A stretch of 46,355 bases of DNA from IMG/VR virus record IMGVR_UViG_3300029985_000061, positions 1 to 46,355 of that record. One strand, given 5' to 3'. Every line of letters begins with the position of its first letter. Within the stretch, counting starts at the first letter, position 1. The position numbers and the translations under genes are program-made. The stretch comes from a virus. The notes under the pieces were generated by a model. The model saw only the letters and a list, made by a program, of their open reading frames with translations, was not told where the DNA came from and did no database searches. Shown one piece after another: positions 25,465 through 32,992 of the stretch.

Positions 25465-26043
25465 ATGAAAATAACTGAATTATTGGAAGATTCCTCCGAC
25501 ACTATGACTTTTTGGCATGGTGGGAGGAATTTACAATTTAATCATATGGAAATGCTTGGAGCCAAGCATGGCCGATGGGAATATGGGCCGGGGCTTTATT
25601 TGACTAATCACTACGAAACTGCAAGAAAATATGCTAAAGGTGGTGGTTCGACATATAAAGTTACGGTAGAAAAAGGAACGGATATTAAACAGATTACCAT
25701 TGATCTTAAAGAAGTTATTGATTTTGTAAAAAGATATGTCATTGGAAAACATCGTTCTAATATTATTGATGATTTAAAAAACAATCTTAATAAACTTGGG
25801 ATATTACAATTAGAAGTTTTAGTTAACCTTTGTGTGAACTATGATGCCTTATCTCCAAAAAATACTGTTGAACTAAGAAAGTTTTTAGTTAATCATGGTG
25901 CAGATTATGAAATTGTTCGTGGATATGGTGGAAGAGATGAACATATTGCTATAATTTTTAACCCAACTAAAATTAAAAATATTGAGCCAATTAAAGCATC
26001 TGATGTTACGTTGGATCAATGGAAACTTCTTATAAACAAATAA
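25465..26043 (+). CDS. ADP-ribosyltransferase-like protein with capsid-targeting-like N-terminus
   Basis: 192 residues. MKITELLEDSSD is followed by TMTFWHGGRNL (H18, the ART His), then YGPGLYLTNHYETARKYAKGG (Y44 in the G-x-G-x-Y pattern and A/Y at the usual spacing of the PARP/ART fold), and an acidic residue near the C-terminus (GGRDEHIAII, E159). These are the H-Y-E-type positions of ADP-ribosyltransferases; the exact subfamily is uncertain. The N-terminus ends in L-L-E, a possible gp21-type protease site. T4 Alt, an ART packaged in the head and injected, is the obvious analogue. Expressed from a perfect late promoter with the start codon at +1. Confidence 0.65.
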   Translation: MKITELLEDSSDTMTFWHGGRNLQFNHMEMLGAKHGRWEYGPGLYLTNHYETARKYAKGGGSTYKVTVEKGTDIKQITIDLKEVIDFVKRYVIGKHRSNIIDDLKNNLNKLGILQLEVLVNLCVNYDALSPKNTVELRKFLVNHGADYEIVRGYGGRDEHIAIIFNPTKIKNIEPIKASDVTLDQWKLLINK

Positions 26044-26046
26044 TCT

Positions 26047-26054
26047 TATAAATA
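26047..26054 (+). promoter_or_regulatory. T4-type late promoter box (TATAAATA, perfect)
   Basis: TATAAATACTACT-ATG: a perfect box, nearly the full T4 late consensus, and exactly 5 nt to the start codon at 26060. Confidence 0.7.
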
Positions 26055-26059
26055 CTACT

Positions 26060-28576
26060 ATGAGATTGCGACATTTATTTGAGGCATTAACACTACGAAA
26101 AGAGCTTGTAATTTATTCGGGTTCTTTTAGTCCGTGGCATCTCGGTCATTCTGCGGTATATAAATATCTCAATAAAAAATTCCCTCAAGCTGATATTTTT
26201 GTTGCATCGTCTTCAAAAAAGACGGTGGATCGTTCATTTTCGTTTGATGATAAAAAATTTCTTGTCTCTCAAGCTGGAATTCCAGAAGATAAGTTTGTAG
26301 AAGTTATCGCTCCTTATAAAGCAAATGAAATCACGAAGAATTATGATCTAAATAATACTGTTTTAATTTTTGCTATCAGCAGAAAAGATAAAGATCGTTT
26401 GGCTCGTCCAAATAAGAAAAATGGAGAAGCTCCATATTTTTTGCCATATATTAATTCTGAAGAATGTGAACCATTTTCTAAACATGGATATTTTATAGTA
26501 GTTCCTACCGTTAAGTTTTCATTATTGGGAAAATCAATAAATTCCGCAGCGCAAATCCGTGAAATGTATAAGAATTCAAATGATAGAACCCGTTTGAAAA
26601 TATCTAAATCTCTGTATCCTAATTCAAATAAAATTCAAGAAATTAAAGATATTCTTGATACTATTCTTGTGTCATCAACGCTTATTGAATATTCAGGTGT
26701 TGTTTCGGATAAGGTTGATGACGATGGTTGGATTCTCCCAAATGGCGAATTTATACCCAATGGTTATCCTACTGGTTATGGTGGACATAGTTCAACGCTT
26801 TATAATTATAAAATTAAATCATATGATGAAGCCTACGATAAAGGATGGGTTCATTTTATAATTAGGGATAATAACGGGATATTAGATACCGACAATGCAG
26901 AGGTAGAAGATAACAAAAATATTGATACTTTTGTTCGTAATAGATTAAAAGATTTCCCATATGTGACATTAACTATCTGGCCAAAAAATGACAATGAACG
27001 TAAAACAAAAAAATTTGAATGGAATGGTAGATATTTTAATCAAGTTAATAATACAAAAGTTTATGAGTCATTAGATAACTATAATACTATTACCAATTTT
27101 GGTTGGTTACTCCCCAATGGAACTTTTTTAGAAGGATGGTCACACTCTAAGATTCTTAGAAGAGAAGGCTTGAAGGATTATATTGATGCCTATGAATTGG
27201 GATGGCTTCATTTTCAATTTGGTAATAATTATAGTAGAAGCGGTAGTATTATTTCATCTTATGGATTATTTGGAACAAACCAAAGTCTTCAAGTAGTCCA
27301 AAAAACAGTAAAAATCGGAGCAAATAGAATATCAAAAAATATTGATAATATCTATATTCAATGTTCGGAAGGTATATTTAGATATGATAGAGATTATTTT
27401 ACATTTAAAAAAGTTAGAAATACTGTTCTTGAATCGATAATTACAGAAAATGAGAACATTACAAAAGATGGTTGGTTTACTCCTAACGGCAAATTTGTTG
27501 AAAATCGTTTTGGTAGTGGGCATTTTGGAACATTGCGTAACGTTGGTATAGATTCTTATGATGAAGCCTTTGATTTAGGGTGGGTTCATTTTTCTGGAAC
27601 TAATAATCCACATGGTGTGTGTAACTTGCAAATAGGAGTTTCTTATTCAGACAATATAGAATTTATTAATAATATTGCTAAAAAACTTGAACATAATTTT
27701 CCAATTATTAAATTAATAGAAAAATGGTATAAAGTTTTTAATAGATATGAATGGGATGGAAAAGATTTTAGATCGGTAAATCGTAATAAGTTTAATGAAT
27801 CAGTTATAACAGAAAACATTAAACAAGATGGTTGGCTTCTTCCATCTGGTCAATTTATTCCTAATCCTTATGGGTCTGGACATTGGGACACTTTAAAGAA
27901 AAAAGGATTTAAATCTTATAGTGATGCATGGCAACGTGGCTGGATGCATATATCATTTTTTAATGATAGTTGTATTATATCAGCATATTCAGAATTGGAA
28001 GAAATGGAACCATTGTTAACAAAAATTGCAAAACAAACAGAAAAGGTTTATCCAATTATACGAGTTGATTGTGGCTCTGGACGTAATTATAAGAAATATG
28101 AATGGACAGGAAAAGAATTTGTTCCTATTAAAATAAAAATGTTTAATGAATCACCAGATTTCAATTATTCGATGTTTCATAATCGAGATAAAGAATTAAA
28201 AAATGTTAAATTTAACTGTGTTGTTACTCGTAATAGTGGTGGTGGAACTTATTTAGAAGTTATGGCAATGCTGGATTTAGAACAAATTGGTTATATACAT
28301 ATTTTATATGATAAAACAGCTTTCAATTATTCAATTGGTATGGTTAGGAGAAGTGATATTGAATATGAATGGAAGGGAACCGGTCTTGGACAAATGTTAT
28401 ATGATAAAGCAATTCATTATGCAAAAGAAAAAGGTTGTAAATATTTATGGTCAGATACAGAACGATCAGTAAATGCAGAAAATGCTTGGAAAAGATTATC
28501 GAAGAGATACCCAATAACTTTTGTAACAAGCAAATCAGGAATGAAATATTATCAAGTTGATTTGGACAAAATATAA
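26060..28576 (+). CDS. Candidate injected polyprotein: nucleotidyltransferase + four DGW repeats + GNAT
   Basis: 838 residues. MRLRHLFEA (possible cleavage L-F-E|A at 8/9) leads into a nucleotidyltransferase with GSFSPWHLGH (H27-x-G-H30) and a late INSAAQIREMY motif like the I-S-S-T-x-I-R of NMN adenylyltransferases; substrate unproven. From about 219 come four copies of DGWxLPxGxFxxN...SYxxAxxxGWxHF, each closed by a YEWxGKxF-like strand. They are separated by VYE|S (336), VLE|S (458), FNE|S (580) and FNE|S (697), spaced 122, 122 and 117 residues. The last segment is a GNAT acetyltransferase (EWKGTGLGQMLYDKAI) introduced by ESPDFNYSMFHNRD. Its stop overlaps the next start (ATAATG). The regular motifs suggest cutting by the prohead protease; this is inference. 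Confidence 0.75.
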   Translation: MRLRHLFEALTLRKELVIYSGSFSPWHLGHSAVYKYLNKKFPQADIFVASSSKKTVDRSFSFDDKKFLVSQAGIPEDKFVEVIAPYKANEITKNYDLNNTVLIFAISRKDKDRLARPNKKNGEAPYFLPYINSEECEPFSKHGYFIVVPTVKFSLLGKSINSAAQIREMYKNSNDRTRLKISKSLYPNSNKIQEIKDILDTILVSSTLIEYSGVVSDKVDDDGWILPNGEFIPNGYPTGYGGHSSTLYNYKIKSYDEAYDKGWVHFIIRDNNGILDTDNAEVEDNKNIDTFVRNRLKDFPYVTLTIWPKNDNERKTKKFEWNGRYFNQVNNTKVYESLDNYNTITNFGWLLPNGTFLEGWSHSKILRREGLKDYIDAYELGWLHFQFGNNYSRSGSIISSYGLFGTNQSLQVVQKTVKIGANRISKNIDNIYIQCSEGIFRYDRDYFTFKKVRNTVLESIITENENITKDGWFTPNGKFVENRFGSGHFGTLRNVGIDSYDEAFDLGWVHFSGTNNPHGVCNLQIGVSYSDNIEFINNIAKKLEHNFPIIKLIEKWYKVFNRYEWDGKDFRSVNRNKFNESVITENIKQDGWLLPSGQFIPNPYGSGHWDTLKKKGFKSYSDAWQRGWMHISFFNDSCIISAYSELEEMEPLLTKIAKQTEKVYPIIRVDCGSGRNYKKYEWTGKEFVPIKIKMFNESPDFNYSMFHNRDKELKNVKFNCVVTRNSGGGTYLEVMAMLDLEQIGYIHILYDKTAFNYSIGMVRRSDIEYEWKGTGLGQMLYDKAIHYAKEKGCKYLWSDTERSVNAENAWKRLSKRYPITFVTSKSGMKYYQVDLDKI
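26717..28138 (+). repeat. Four tandem DGW...GW protein repeats
   Basis: Coding repeats of about 120 residues: DGWILPNGEF (26720), FGWLLPNGTF (27098), DGWFTPNGKF (27467) and DGWLLPSGQF (27827), each with a downstream GWxHF. DNA identity is low, so the duplications are old. Confidence 0.75.
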
Positions 28577-31278
28577 TGATTATTGAAAATTTTATAAATG
28601 AATTATATAACGATAAGCCACTTAAAAATGCTCTTGTAGCATTGAAGCCAGAAATTGTGCGAAGAGTTCAACGGGAATATGATAAGTGGAGAGGTGGAAT
28701 GGGTATTTGTGATTATATTGCACGGACGATTCGTTATGTCATAGAAGAAGATATTCCAGATGCAAAAGTAAGTATTATAGATAAAGAAAGTTTTCATTAT
28801 TGGGTAAGAGTGTGGTTAGGAAAAGAATGTTACGATGTTGATATTCCATTCGGAAAATATGAAAGATATAACTATAAAAATGATAAATTTATAAAAATAC
28901 CAAATGTAGTATTTAATATTCATGATATTTTCATTTATCGAACCTCCACATCATTTTTAAAAGCACCATGGGAAATAAAAAAATCATACGTTCCACACAA
29001 AGATGATCAGTATTATCATTTAAATGATCATTTACTTGTTAAAGAATCTCCAGATTTTAATTATACAAGATTTAATAACAGAGATGAAGCTATTAAGAAA
29101 ATAAAATTTAAAGAAGTTGAGAGTAATTATCTTGGAGAATATTGTAATATTACTGCTTTTTATAAAAATGATGATGTGGGGGTTATAAATTTATTTAAAT
29201 ATAAACCAGATTCAGAAGTAATAGTTGAATCTATAGAAATTAAACCACGTTGGAAAGGGACAGGATTGGGGCAGTTGTTATATGAAAAGGGTATAGCATA
29301 CGCAAAGAAAAATGGTTTTGAAAATTTCTGTTCAGATACAAATAGGTCAGATGAAGCAAATAAAGCGTGGCAAAGATTGTCTCAACGATATCCAGTGAGA
29401 TTACTGAAAATAAAAATTAGGGGAGCGATGAAAAATCGTTATGAGATTGATCTTAGTAAAGTTCCTTTAAAAGAATCAATAATATTTGAAGAGCCGGATT
29501 TTGGATATAAAACCTTCAACAACAGAGACGAGGAATTAGAACAATTAAAATTTAGATATGAGGTTAAAGCATCATTAATAGCTATCACAATTTATAAAAA
29601 TTCTGATGATAGTATTAATCAACAATATCCATTAGGAGTTATTGAAGCTATAAAAGATTCTTTATGTATTACAATTGAAGGGGAAGATCAATCTAAAGTT
29701 AATTCGTGGTTTATTACCGTTGCTAGTATACCAAATGATTGGAGAGGAACTGGTTTAGGACAGATATTATATGAAAAAATGATTATTGCGGTTAGAAGTG
29801 TTGGTGGAAAATATTTATGGAGTGATGTTAGCTTAAATAAAAATTCAAGGTCTGCTTGGGAAAGACTTTCCAAAAGATTTACAGTATTAAAAATTAAAAA
29901 TAGATATAGAATGACTATACCAGAAAAACAAAAAAGATTGAGAATTAAAGAATCGCCAGATTATGGGTATAAAATCTTCAACAACAGAGAAGAAGAAATT
30001 TCTAAACTGAAATGGGTTGTTATTCATAATGAAGATGGAATTATTGTAAAAGCAGTTGAAGAGAATAGATATAATAGACCAAGTGGTGATAGTATATATG
30101 GAAATTATGAAGGTTTGATAGTTGCAAGACCTATTCCAAAAGATGCAACAATTGGAAAAGGAATTCAAATAACTTTAAGTAAATTACATAATACACAAAC
30201 AAAAACTTGGCAAAGCACCGGTTTGGGTCAAATGCTATATGATCGGATTATTCAAGAAGCTAAGAAAGCTGGTTATGATTTTATAACTAGTGATTTCGAT
30301 AGATCATTAGATGCCAATAAAGCATGGAAGAAAATATGTCAACGATATAATGTAACAAAAGTAAAAGCATTTGATGGTGATAAGTATTTTAGAATAGATT
30401 TGGAAGATGTTCCAAATAAAATAAATGAAGATATCGGTAATATTGTAAAAACAAAATCATTATATTATGGAAGTGCGGCGCGTCCAAAAACAAAAACAGA
30501 GTTGCTTATCAACAACAGGGTTAAAGGAGAGATTTATTTAAGTTCACCTATGGATTTTGATAACGATGATTTGGACTGGTCATTTGATGTTCCTATTGAA
30601 AAAACAGAAATGATAACCTACGTTGATATTGATCCTATCTATCGTAATAGAGGTTATGGAAAATTATTATATAATGCTGCTATGAAGAATGCAAAACAAC
30701 GCGGAATAAAAATAATTATAAGTGGTATGCCACAATCATCAGATGCATTACGGGTATGGAATAGTTTAGCTAGAGAAGGAAAAGTTAAGAAGAATCATGA
30801 TTGGGGAATGTATATCGATTTAGAGAATATTTCAGATAAAATAAATGAATCACCAGATTTTGGTTATCAACAGTTTAATAATAGGGATGTTGATTTTAAA
30901 AAAATTAAATTTGAAACTGAAATGAATGCAACTGGGTTTTTTATTTTTTCATATTTTGATGGTCGTGATGCCGGTCATATTGGATGCACTATTAGAGAAA
31001 AACTTTTTCCGCCACCAAAAACATATAAAGTCAGTCAATTAGTTATAATACAGAGTGTTGATACAGAAAAAGAATGGAGAGGAACAGGTTTAGGACAAAC
31101 TCTTTATGATATGGCAATTAAGAAAACTAAAGAACTTGGATATAAATATTTTAGAAGTGACATTTCATTATCAAATGATGCATTTAATGCTTGGAAAAAA
31201 TTATCACAAAGATATCCTGTTACAAAATATTTAACAAGTTTAGGAAAACCATATTTTGAAATTGATTTAGAGAATATT
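28148..31278 (+). repeat. Six tandem GNAT domains spanning two genes
   Basis: The C-terminus of the preceding gene and five domains of this one share ESPDF-x-Y...FNNRD, (R/K)GTGLGQ-x-LY, an SD-x-x-x-S/R helix and a W-x-[RK]-[IL]-[SC]-[QK]-R-[YF] ending. The fourth is the most divergent. The array indicates repeated in-frame duplication. Confidence 0.75.
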
Positions 31279-31281
31279 TAA
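28576..31281 (+). CDS. Candidate injected polyprotein: Cys-protease/transglutaminase-like domain + five GNATs
   Basis: 901 residues. MIIENFINELY precedes a domain with GGMGICDYI (C45), ESFHYWVRVW (H74) and CYDVDIP (D87/D89), a Cys-His-Asp layout of the transglutaminase/papain type. Five GNAT acetyltransferase domains follow; motif A reads RWKGTGLGQ, WRGTGLGQ, WQSTGLGQ, RNRGYGKLL and WRGTGLGQ. Each is introduced by ESPDF-x-Y-x-x-FNNRD or a variant. Hydrophobic-x-E sites stand at the boundaries: VKE|S (157), LKE|S (300), IKE|S (459), INE|D (618) and INE|S (758), spaced 143, 159, 159, 140 and then 143 to the end. GNATs transfer acetyl or other acyl groups to small molecules, proteins or tRNA; substrates here are unknown. 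Separate mature enzymes released by the prohead protease is my inference. Confidence 0.75.
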   Translation: MIIENFINELYNDKPLKNALVALKPEIVRRVQREYDKWRGGMGICDYIARTIRYVIEEDIPDAKVSIIDKESFHYWVRVWLGKECYDVDIPFGKYERYNYKNDKFIKIPNVVFNIHDIFIYRTSTSFLKAPWEIKKSYVPHKDDQYYHLNDHLLVKESPDFNYTRFNNRDEAIKKIKFKEVESNYLGEYCNITAFYKNDDVGVINLFKYKPDSEVIVESIEIKPRWKGTGLGQLLYEKGIAYAKKNGFENFCSDTNRSDEANKAWQRLSQRYPVRLLKIKIRGAMKNRYEIDLSKVPLKESIIFEEPDFGYKTFNNRDEELEQLKFRYEVKASLIAITIYKNSDDSINQQYPLGVIEAIKDSLCITIEGEDQSKVNSWFITVASIPNDWRGTGLGQILYEKMIIAVRSVGGKYLWSDVSLNKNSRSAWERLSKRFTVLKIKNRYRMTIPEKQKRLRIKESPDYGYKIFNNREEEISKLKWVVIHNEDGIIVKAVEENRYNRPSGDSIYGNYEGLIVARPIPKDATIGKGIQITLSKLHNTQTKTWQSTGLGQMLYDRIIQEAKKAGYDFITSDFDRSLDANKAWKKICQRYNVTKVKAFDGDKYFRIDLEDVPNKINEDIGNIVKTKSLYYGSAARPKTKTELLINNRVKGEIYLSSPMDFDNDDLDWSFDVPIEKTEMITYVDIDPIYRNRGYGKLLYNAAMKNAKQRGIKIIISGMPQSSDALRVWNSLAREGKVKKNHDWGMYIDLENISDKINESPDFGYQQFNNRDVDFKKIKFETEMNATGFFIFSYFDGRDAGHIGCTIREKLFPPPKTYKVSQLVIIQSVDTEKEWRGTGLGQTLYDMAIKKTKELGYKYFRSDISLSNDAFNAWKKLSQRYPVTKYLTSLGKPYFEIDLENI

Positions 31282-31292
31282 AGAGGTATAAT

Positions 31293-31726
31293 ATGCAAAA
31301 TTTAGAAATGATAATGAAAATAGCATCTGCAACGCTTTTTAGTTTTTATCTTAAAAGTCATATGATACATTTTAATATTATTGGACCAAATTTTTTCAAT
31401 ATCATAAACTCACGGATGAAATCTGGAAAGATACTATTGAAGAATTTGATGGAATTTCTGAACAGATTAGAGCATTGGATATTATTGCTCCCGCATCATT
31501 ATCAGAATTTCAAGAATTATCTCAAATTGAAGATATGATAAAACCGATAGAGGCAAAAGCAATGCTTTATGAACTTCTTCTTGATAATGAAAAATTAATA
31601 GAGCTTCTTAAAGAAGCAAACTCATTATCTGTTCCACACCCCGGACTTGGTAATTTTTTACAATCTTTGATTGATAAACATGAAAAAATAGGATGGTTCC
31701 TTCGTGTAACAGTAAAAGGAATTTAA
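31293..31726 (+). CDS. Dps/ferritin-like protein, split by a -1 frameshift
   Basis: Frame 1 from ATG 31293 encodes LFSFYLKSHMIHFNIIGPNFF, the Dps start with the conserved His pair, and would then leave the family. The -1 frame from 31397 continues at once with QYHKLTDEIWKDTIEEFDGISEQIRALD (D-x-x-x-E ferroxidase residues), then APASLSEFQELS and a C-terminal helix ending at 31726. Joined, the product is about 145 residues, normal for Dps. The junction is a T6 run holding two slippery heptamers. Dps proteins store iron and protect DNA. Options are programmed frameshifting, a recent inactivating 1-base loss in the T run, or a sequencing error. An AGAGG site precedes the start. It sits inside the candidate injected-protein cassette. 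Confidence 0.75.
31388..31397 (+). other. Slippery sequence at the Dps frame junction
   Basis: A-AAT-TTT (31388-31394) and T-TTT-TTC (31391-31397), both of the X-XXY-YYZ form and both in phase with the upstream frame. A -1 slip re-reads the C at 31397 and gives the conserved Dps sequence GPNFFQYHKL. No strong downstream stem is obvious. Confidence 0.55.
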
Positions 31727-31728
31727 AA

Positions 31729-32466
31729 ATGAAAATTAAAGAGCTTCTCCAAGAATCAACCATACCACAGAATGTAATTACTATTCTTCGAGAATTGATG
31801 CCTGTTTTGAAACCGGGATTATCAACACCATTAATTAAAATAGTAAATCATATAAATCCAAAATATTTAGGTATGGATAGTTGGGGTTATAGAATTAAAG
31901 GTGGAGTTGAATCCTGTGATACATTTACTACCATATATCTTCAAAAATATATTCTTACAGATGAAAAAACATTAAAGAGGGTTTTAGCGCATGAGCTTTG
32001 CCATCATGAAATTTCACTTACAATAGATACTGAACGATTTAATATATTGGGATTTAAAAGATATATGTCTTATTGTAAATCCCATAGAAATGAAAGTCAT
32101 GGAAAAGATTGGAAGGAAGTTGCAAATAGATTTAATGCAATATATGGAAAAGATTTTGTAACTAAAAACTCAGATATAGATTATATTTTAGATACTTCTC
32201 TTATGAAACCTTTTTATGTTGTATTACAAGATTATAAAGGAAGAAAATGGTTTGCAAGCACTGTTAGGTTTGGAGATAAACAGAAACAATATTTATCAAG
32301 ACAATATTCTCCTTGGAAAATGTTTAAAACTAATGATCGATCTTTTATGACAAAATATTTTGGTGTTGGGTGGTGTAAAGCCCCACAAACTCATATAGAA
32401 GATAAATGGGATGATCTTTGGAAGAGCGGCGAAGTCATATTATCTGGAAATTTGGATAAAGAATAA
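31729..32466 (+). CDS. SprT-like zinc metalloprotease with capsid-targeting-like N-terminus
   Basis: 245 residues from ATG 31729, behind an AAAAGGAA site; a GTG 36 nt earlier in frame would overlap the Dps gene. The N-terminus MKIKELLQESTIP ends in L-Q-E|S. The catalytic motif is RVLAHELCHHEIS (H88-E89-x-x-H92), followed by ESHGKDWKEVANRFN, the second H-G-x-x-W/F element of the SprT family with the third zinc ligand. SprT/Spartan proteases cut DNA-protein crosslinks; here it could degrade host proteins after injection. The C-terminal 100 residues resemble no zinc ribbon known to me (VVLQDYKGRKWFASTVRF). Confidence 0.7.
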   Translation: MKIKELLQESTIPQNVITILRELMPVLKPGLSTPLIKIVNHINPKYLGMDSWGYRIKGGVESCDTFTTIYLQKYILTDEKTLKRVLAHELCHHEISLTIDTERFNILGFKRYMSYCKSHRNESHGKDWKEVANRFNAIYGKDFVTKNSDIDYILDTSLMKPFYVVLQDYKGRKWFASTVRFGDKQKQYLSRQYSPWKMFKTNDRSFMTKYFGVGWCKAPQTHIEDKWDDLWKSGEVILSGNLDKE

Positions 32467-32469
32467 ATA
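32462..32469 (+). promoter_or_regulatory. T4-type late promoter box (AATAAATA)
   Basis: AATAAATA with a predicted start near 32475, a 10-nt leader and an AGGTGAG ribosome site before ATG 32485. Confidence 0.4.
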
Positions 32470-32484
32470 TAGTATAGGTGAGTT

Positions 32485-32985
32485 ATGAAAATTTCTGAAC
32501 TTTTAAAAGAGACTGCCTCTTGTGGTTCAACAAGTGCAGGTTCAATTGCGACTGTTAATGCAACAGGAACTCCACCCAAAGGTCAATTCTTTGGAGGAGA
32601 CCCATCTAGTTCAATTTATGGAGTTATACATAAAAATAGAAAAAACAGAAAGAAACCAATTAAAGAAGGTTTAACTAAAAATTCGCGTGGGACATATCTT
32701 TTTATATATAATCCTGATGTTGGTTTGTTTATTCGTAAAGGAGAATTTTCTAATCATGGTAGATTATTTGGAAAAGTATTTGATAGAGTATATCCAAAAA
32801 TACAATTTGATGAATTTGATCGCGGTTATATAGTAGTTTCTATCGATGATAAGAGTTTACTAATAATGCCAACAAGTGCTCGTGAATATTTTGATTATGA
32901 CATAGAAAAAATATTTGAAAATAAATATTCTAAGAAATATAAAATAAAAATGTCGAATCGTTTTAGAAGTTATTATTTAAATTAG
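32485..32985 (+). CDS. Capsid-targeting-like protein, paralogue of the next gene
   Basis: 166 residues. MKISELLKETASCGSTSAGS (possible cut L-K-E|T) is followed by a Gly/Ser-rich stretch with IATVNATG and FFGGDPSSSIYG, a segment type I recall from other large-phage proteins. A second site KKPIKE|G stands before the folded domain TYLFIYNPDVGLFIRKGEFSN...FDRGYIVVSIDD...MPTSAREYFDYDI. That domain is shared with the following gene, which reads FLWIYHRDTGLVVRRGRYA...FDRGYIKLDP...MPTDPREYFVYDV. Function unknown; the layout (leader, linker, site, domain) fits a packaged internal protein. Confidence 0.65.
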   Translation: MKISELLKETASCGSTSAGSIATVNATGTPPKGQFFGGDPSSSIYGVIHKNRKNRKKPIKEGLTKNSRGTYLFIYNPDVGLFIRKGEFSNHGRLFGKVFDRVYPKIQFDEFDRGYIVVSIDDKSLLIMPTSAREYFDYDIEKIFENKYSKKYKIKMSNRFRSYYLN

Positions 32986-32992
32986 AGGTAAT

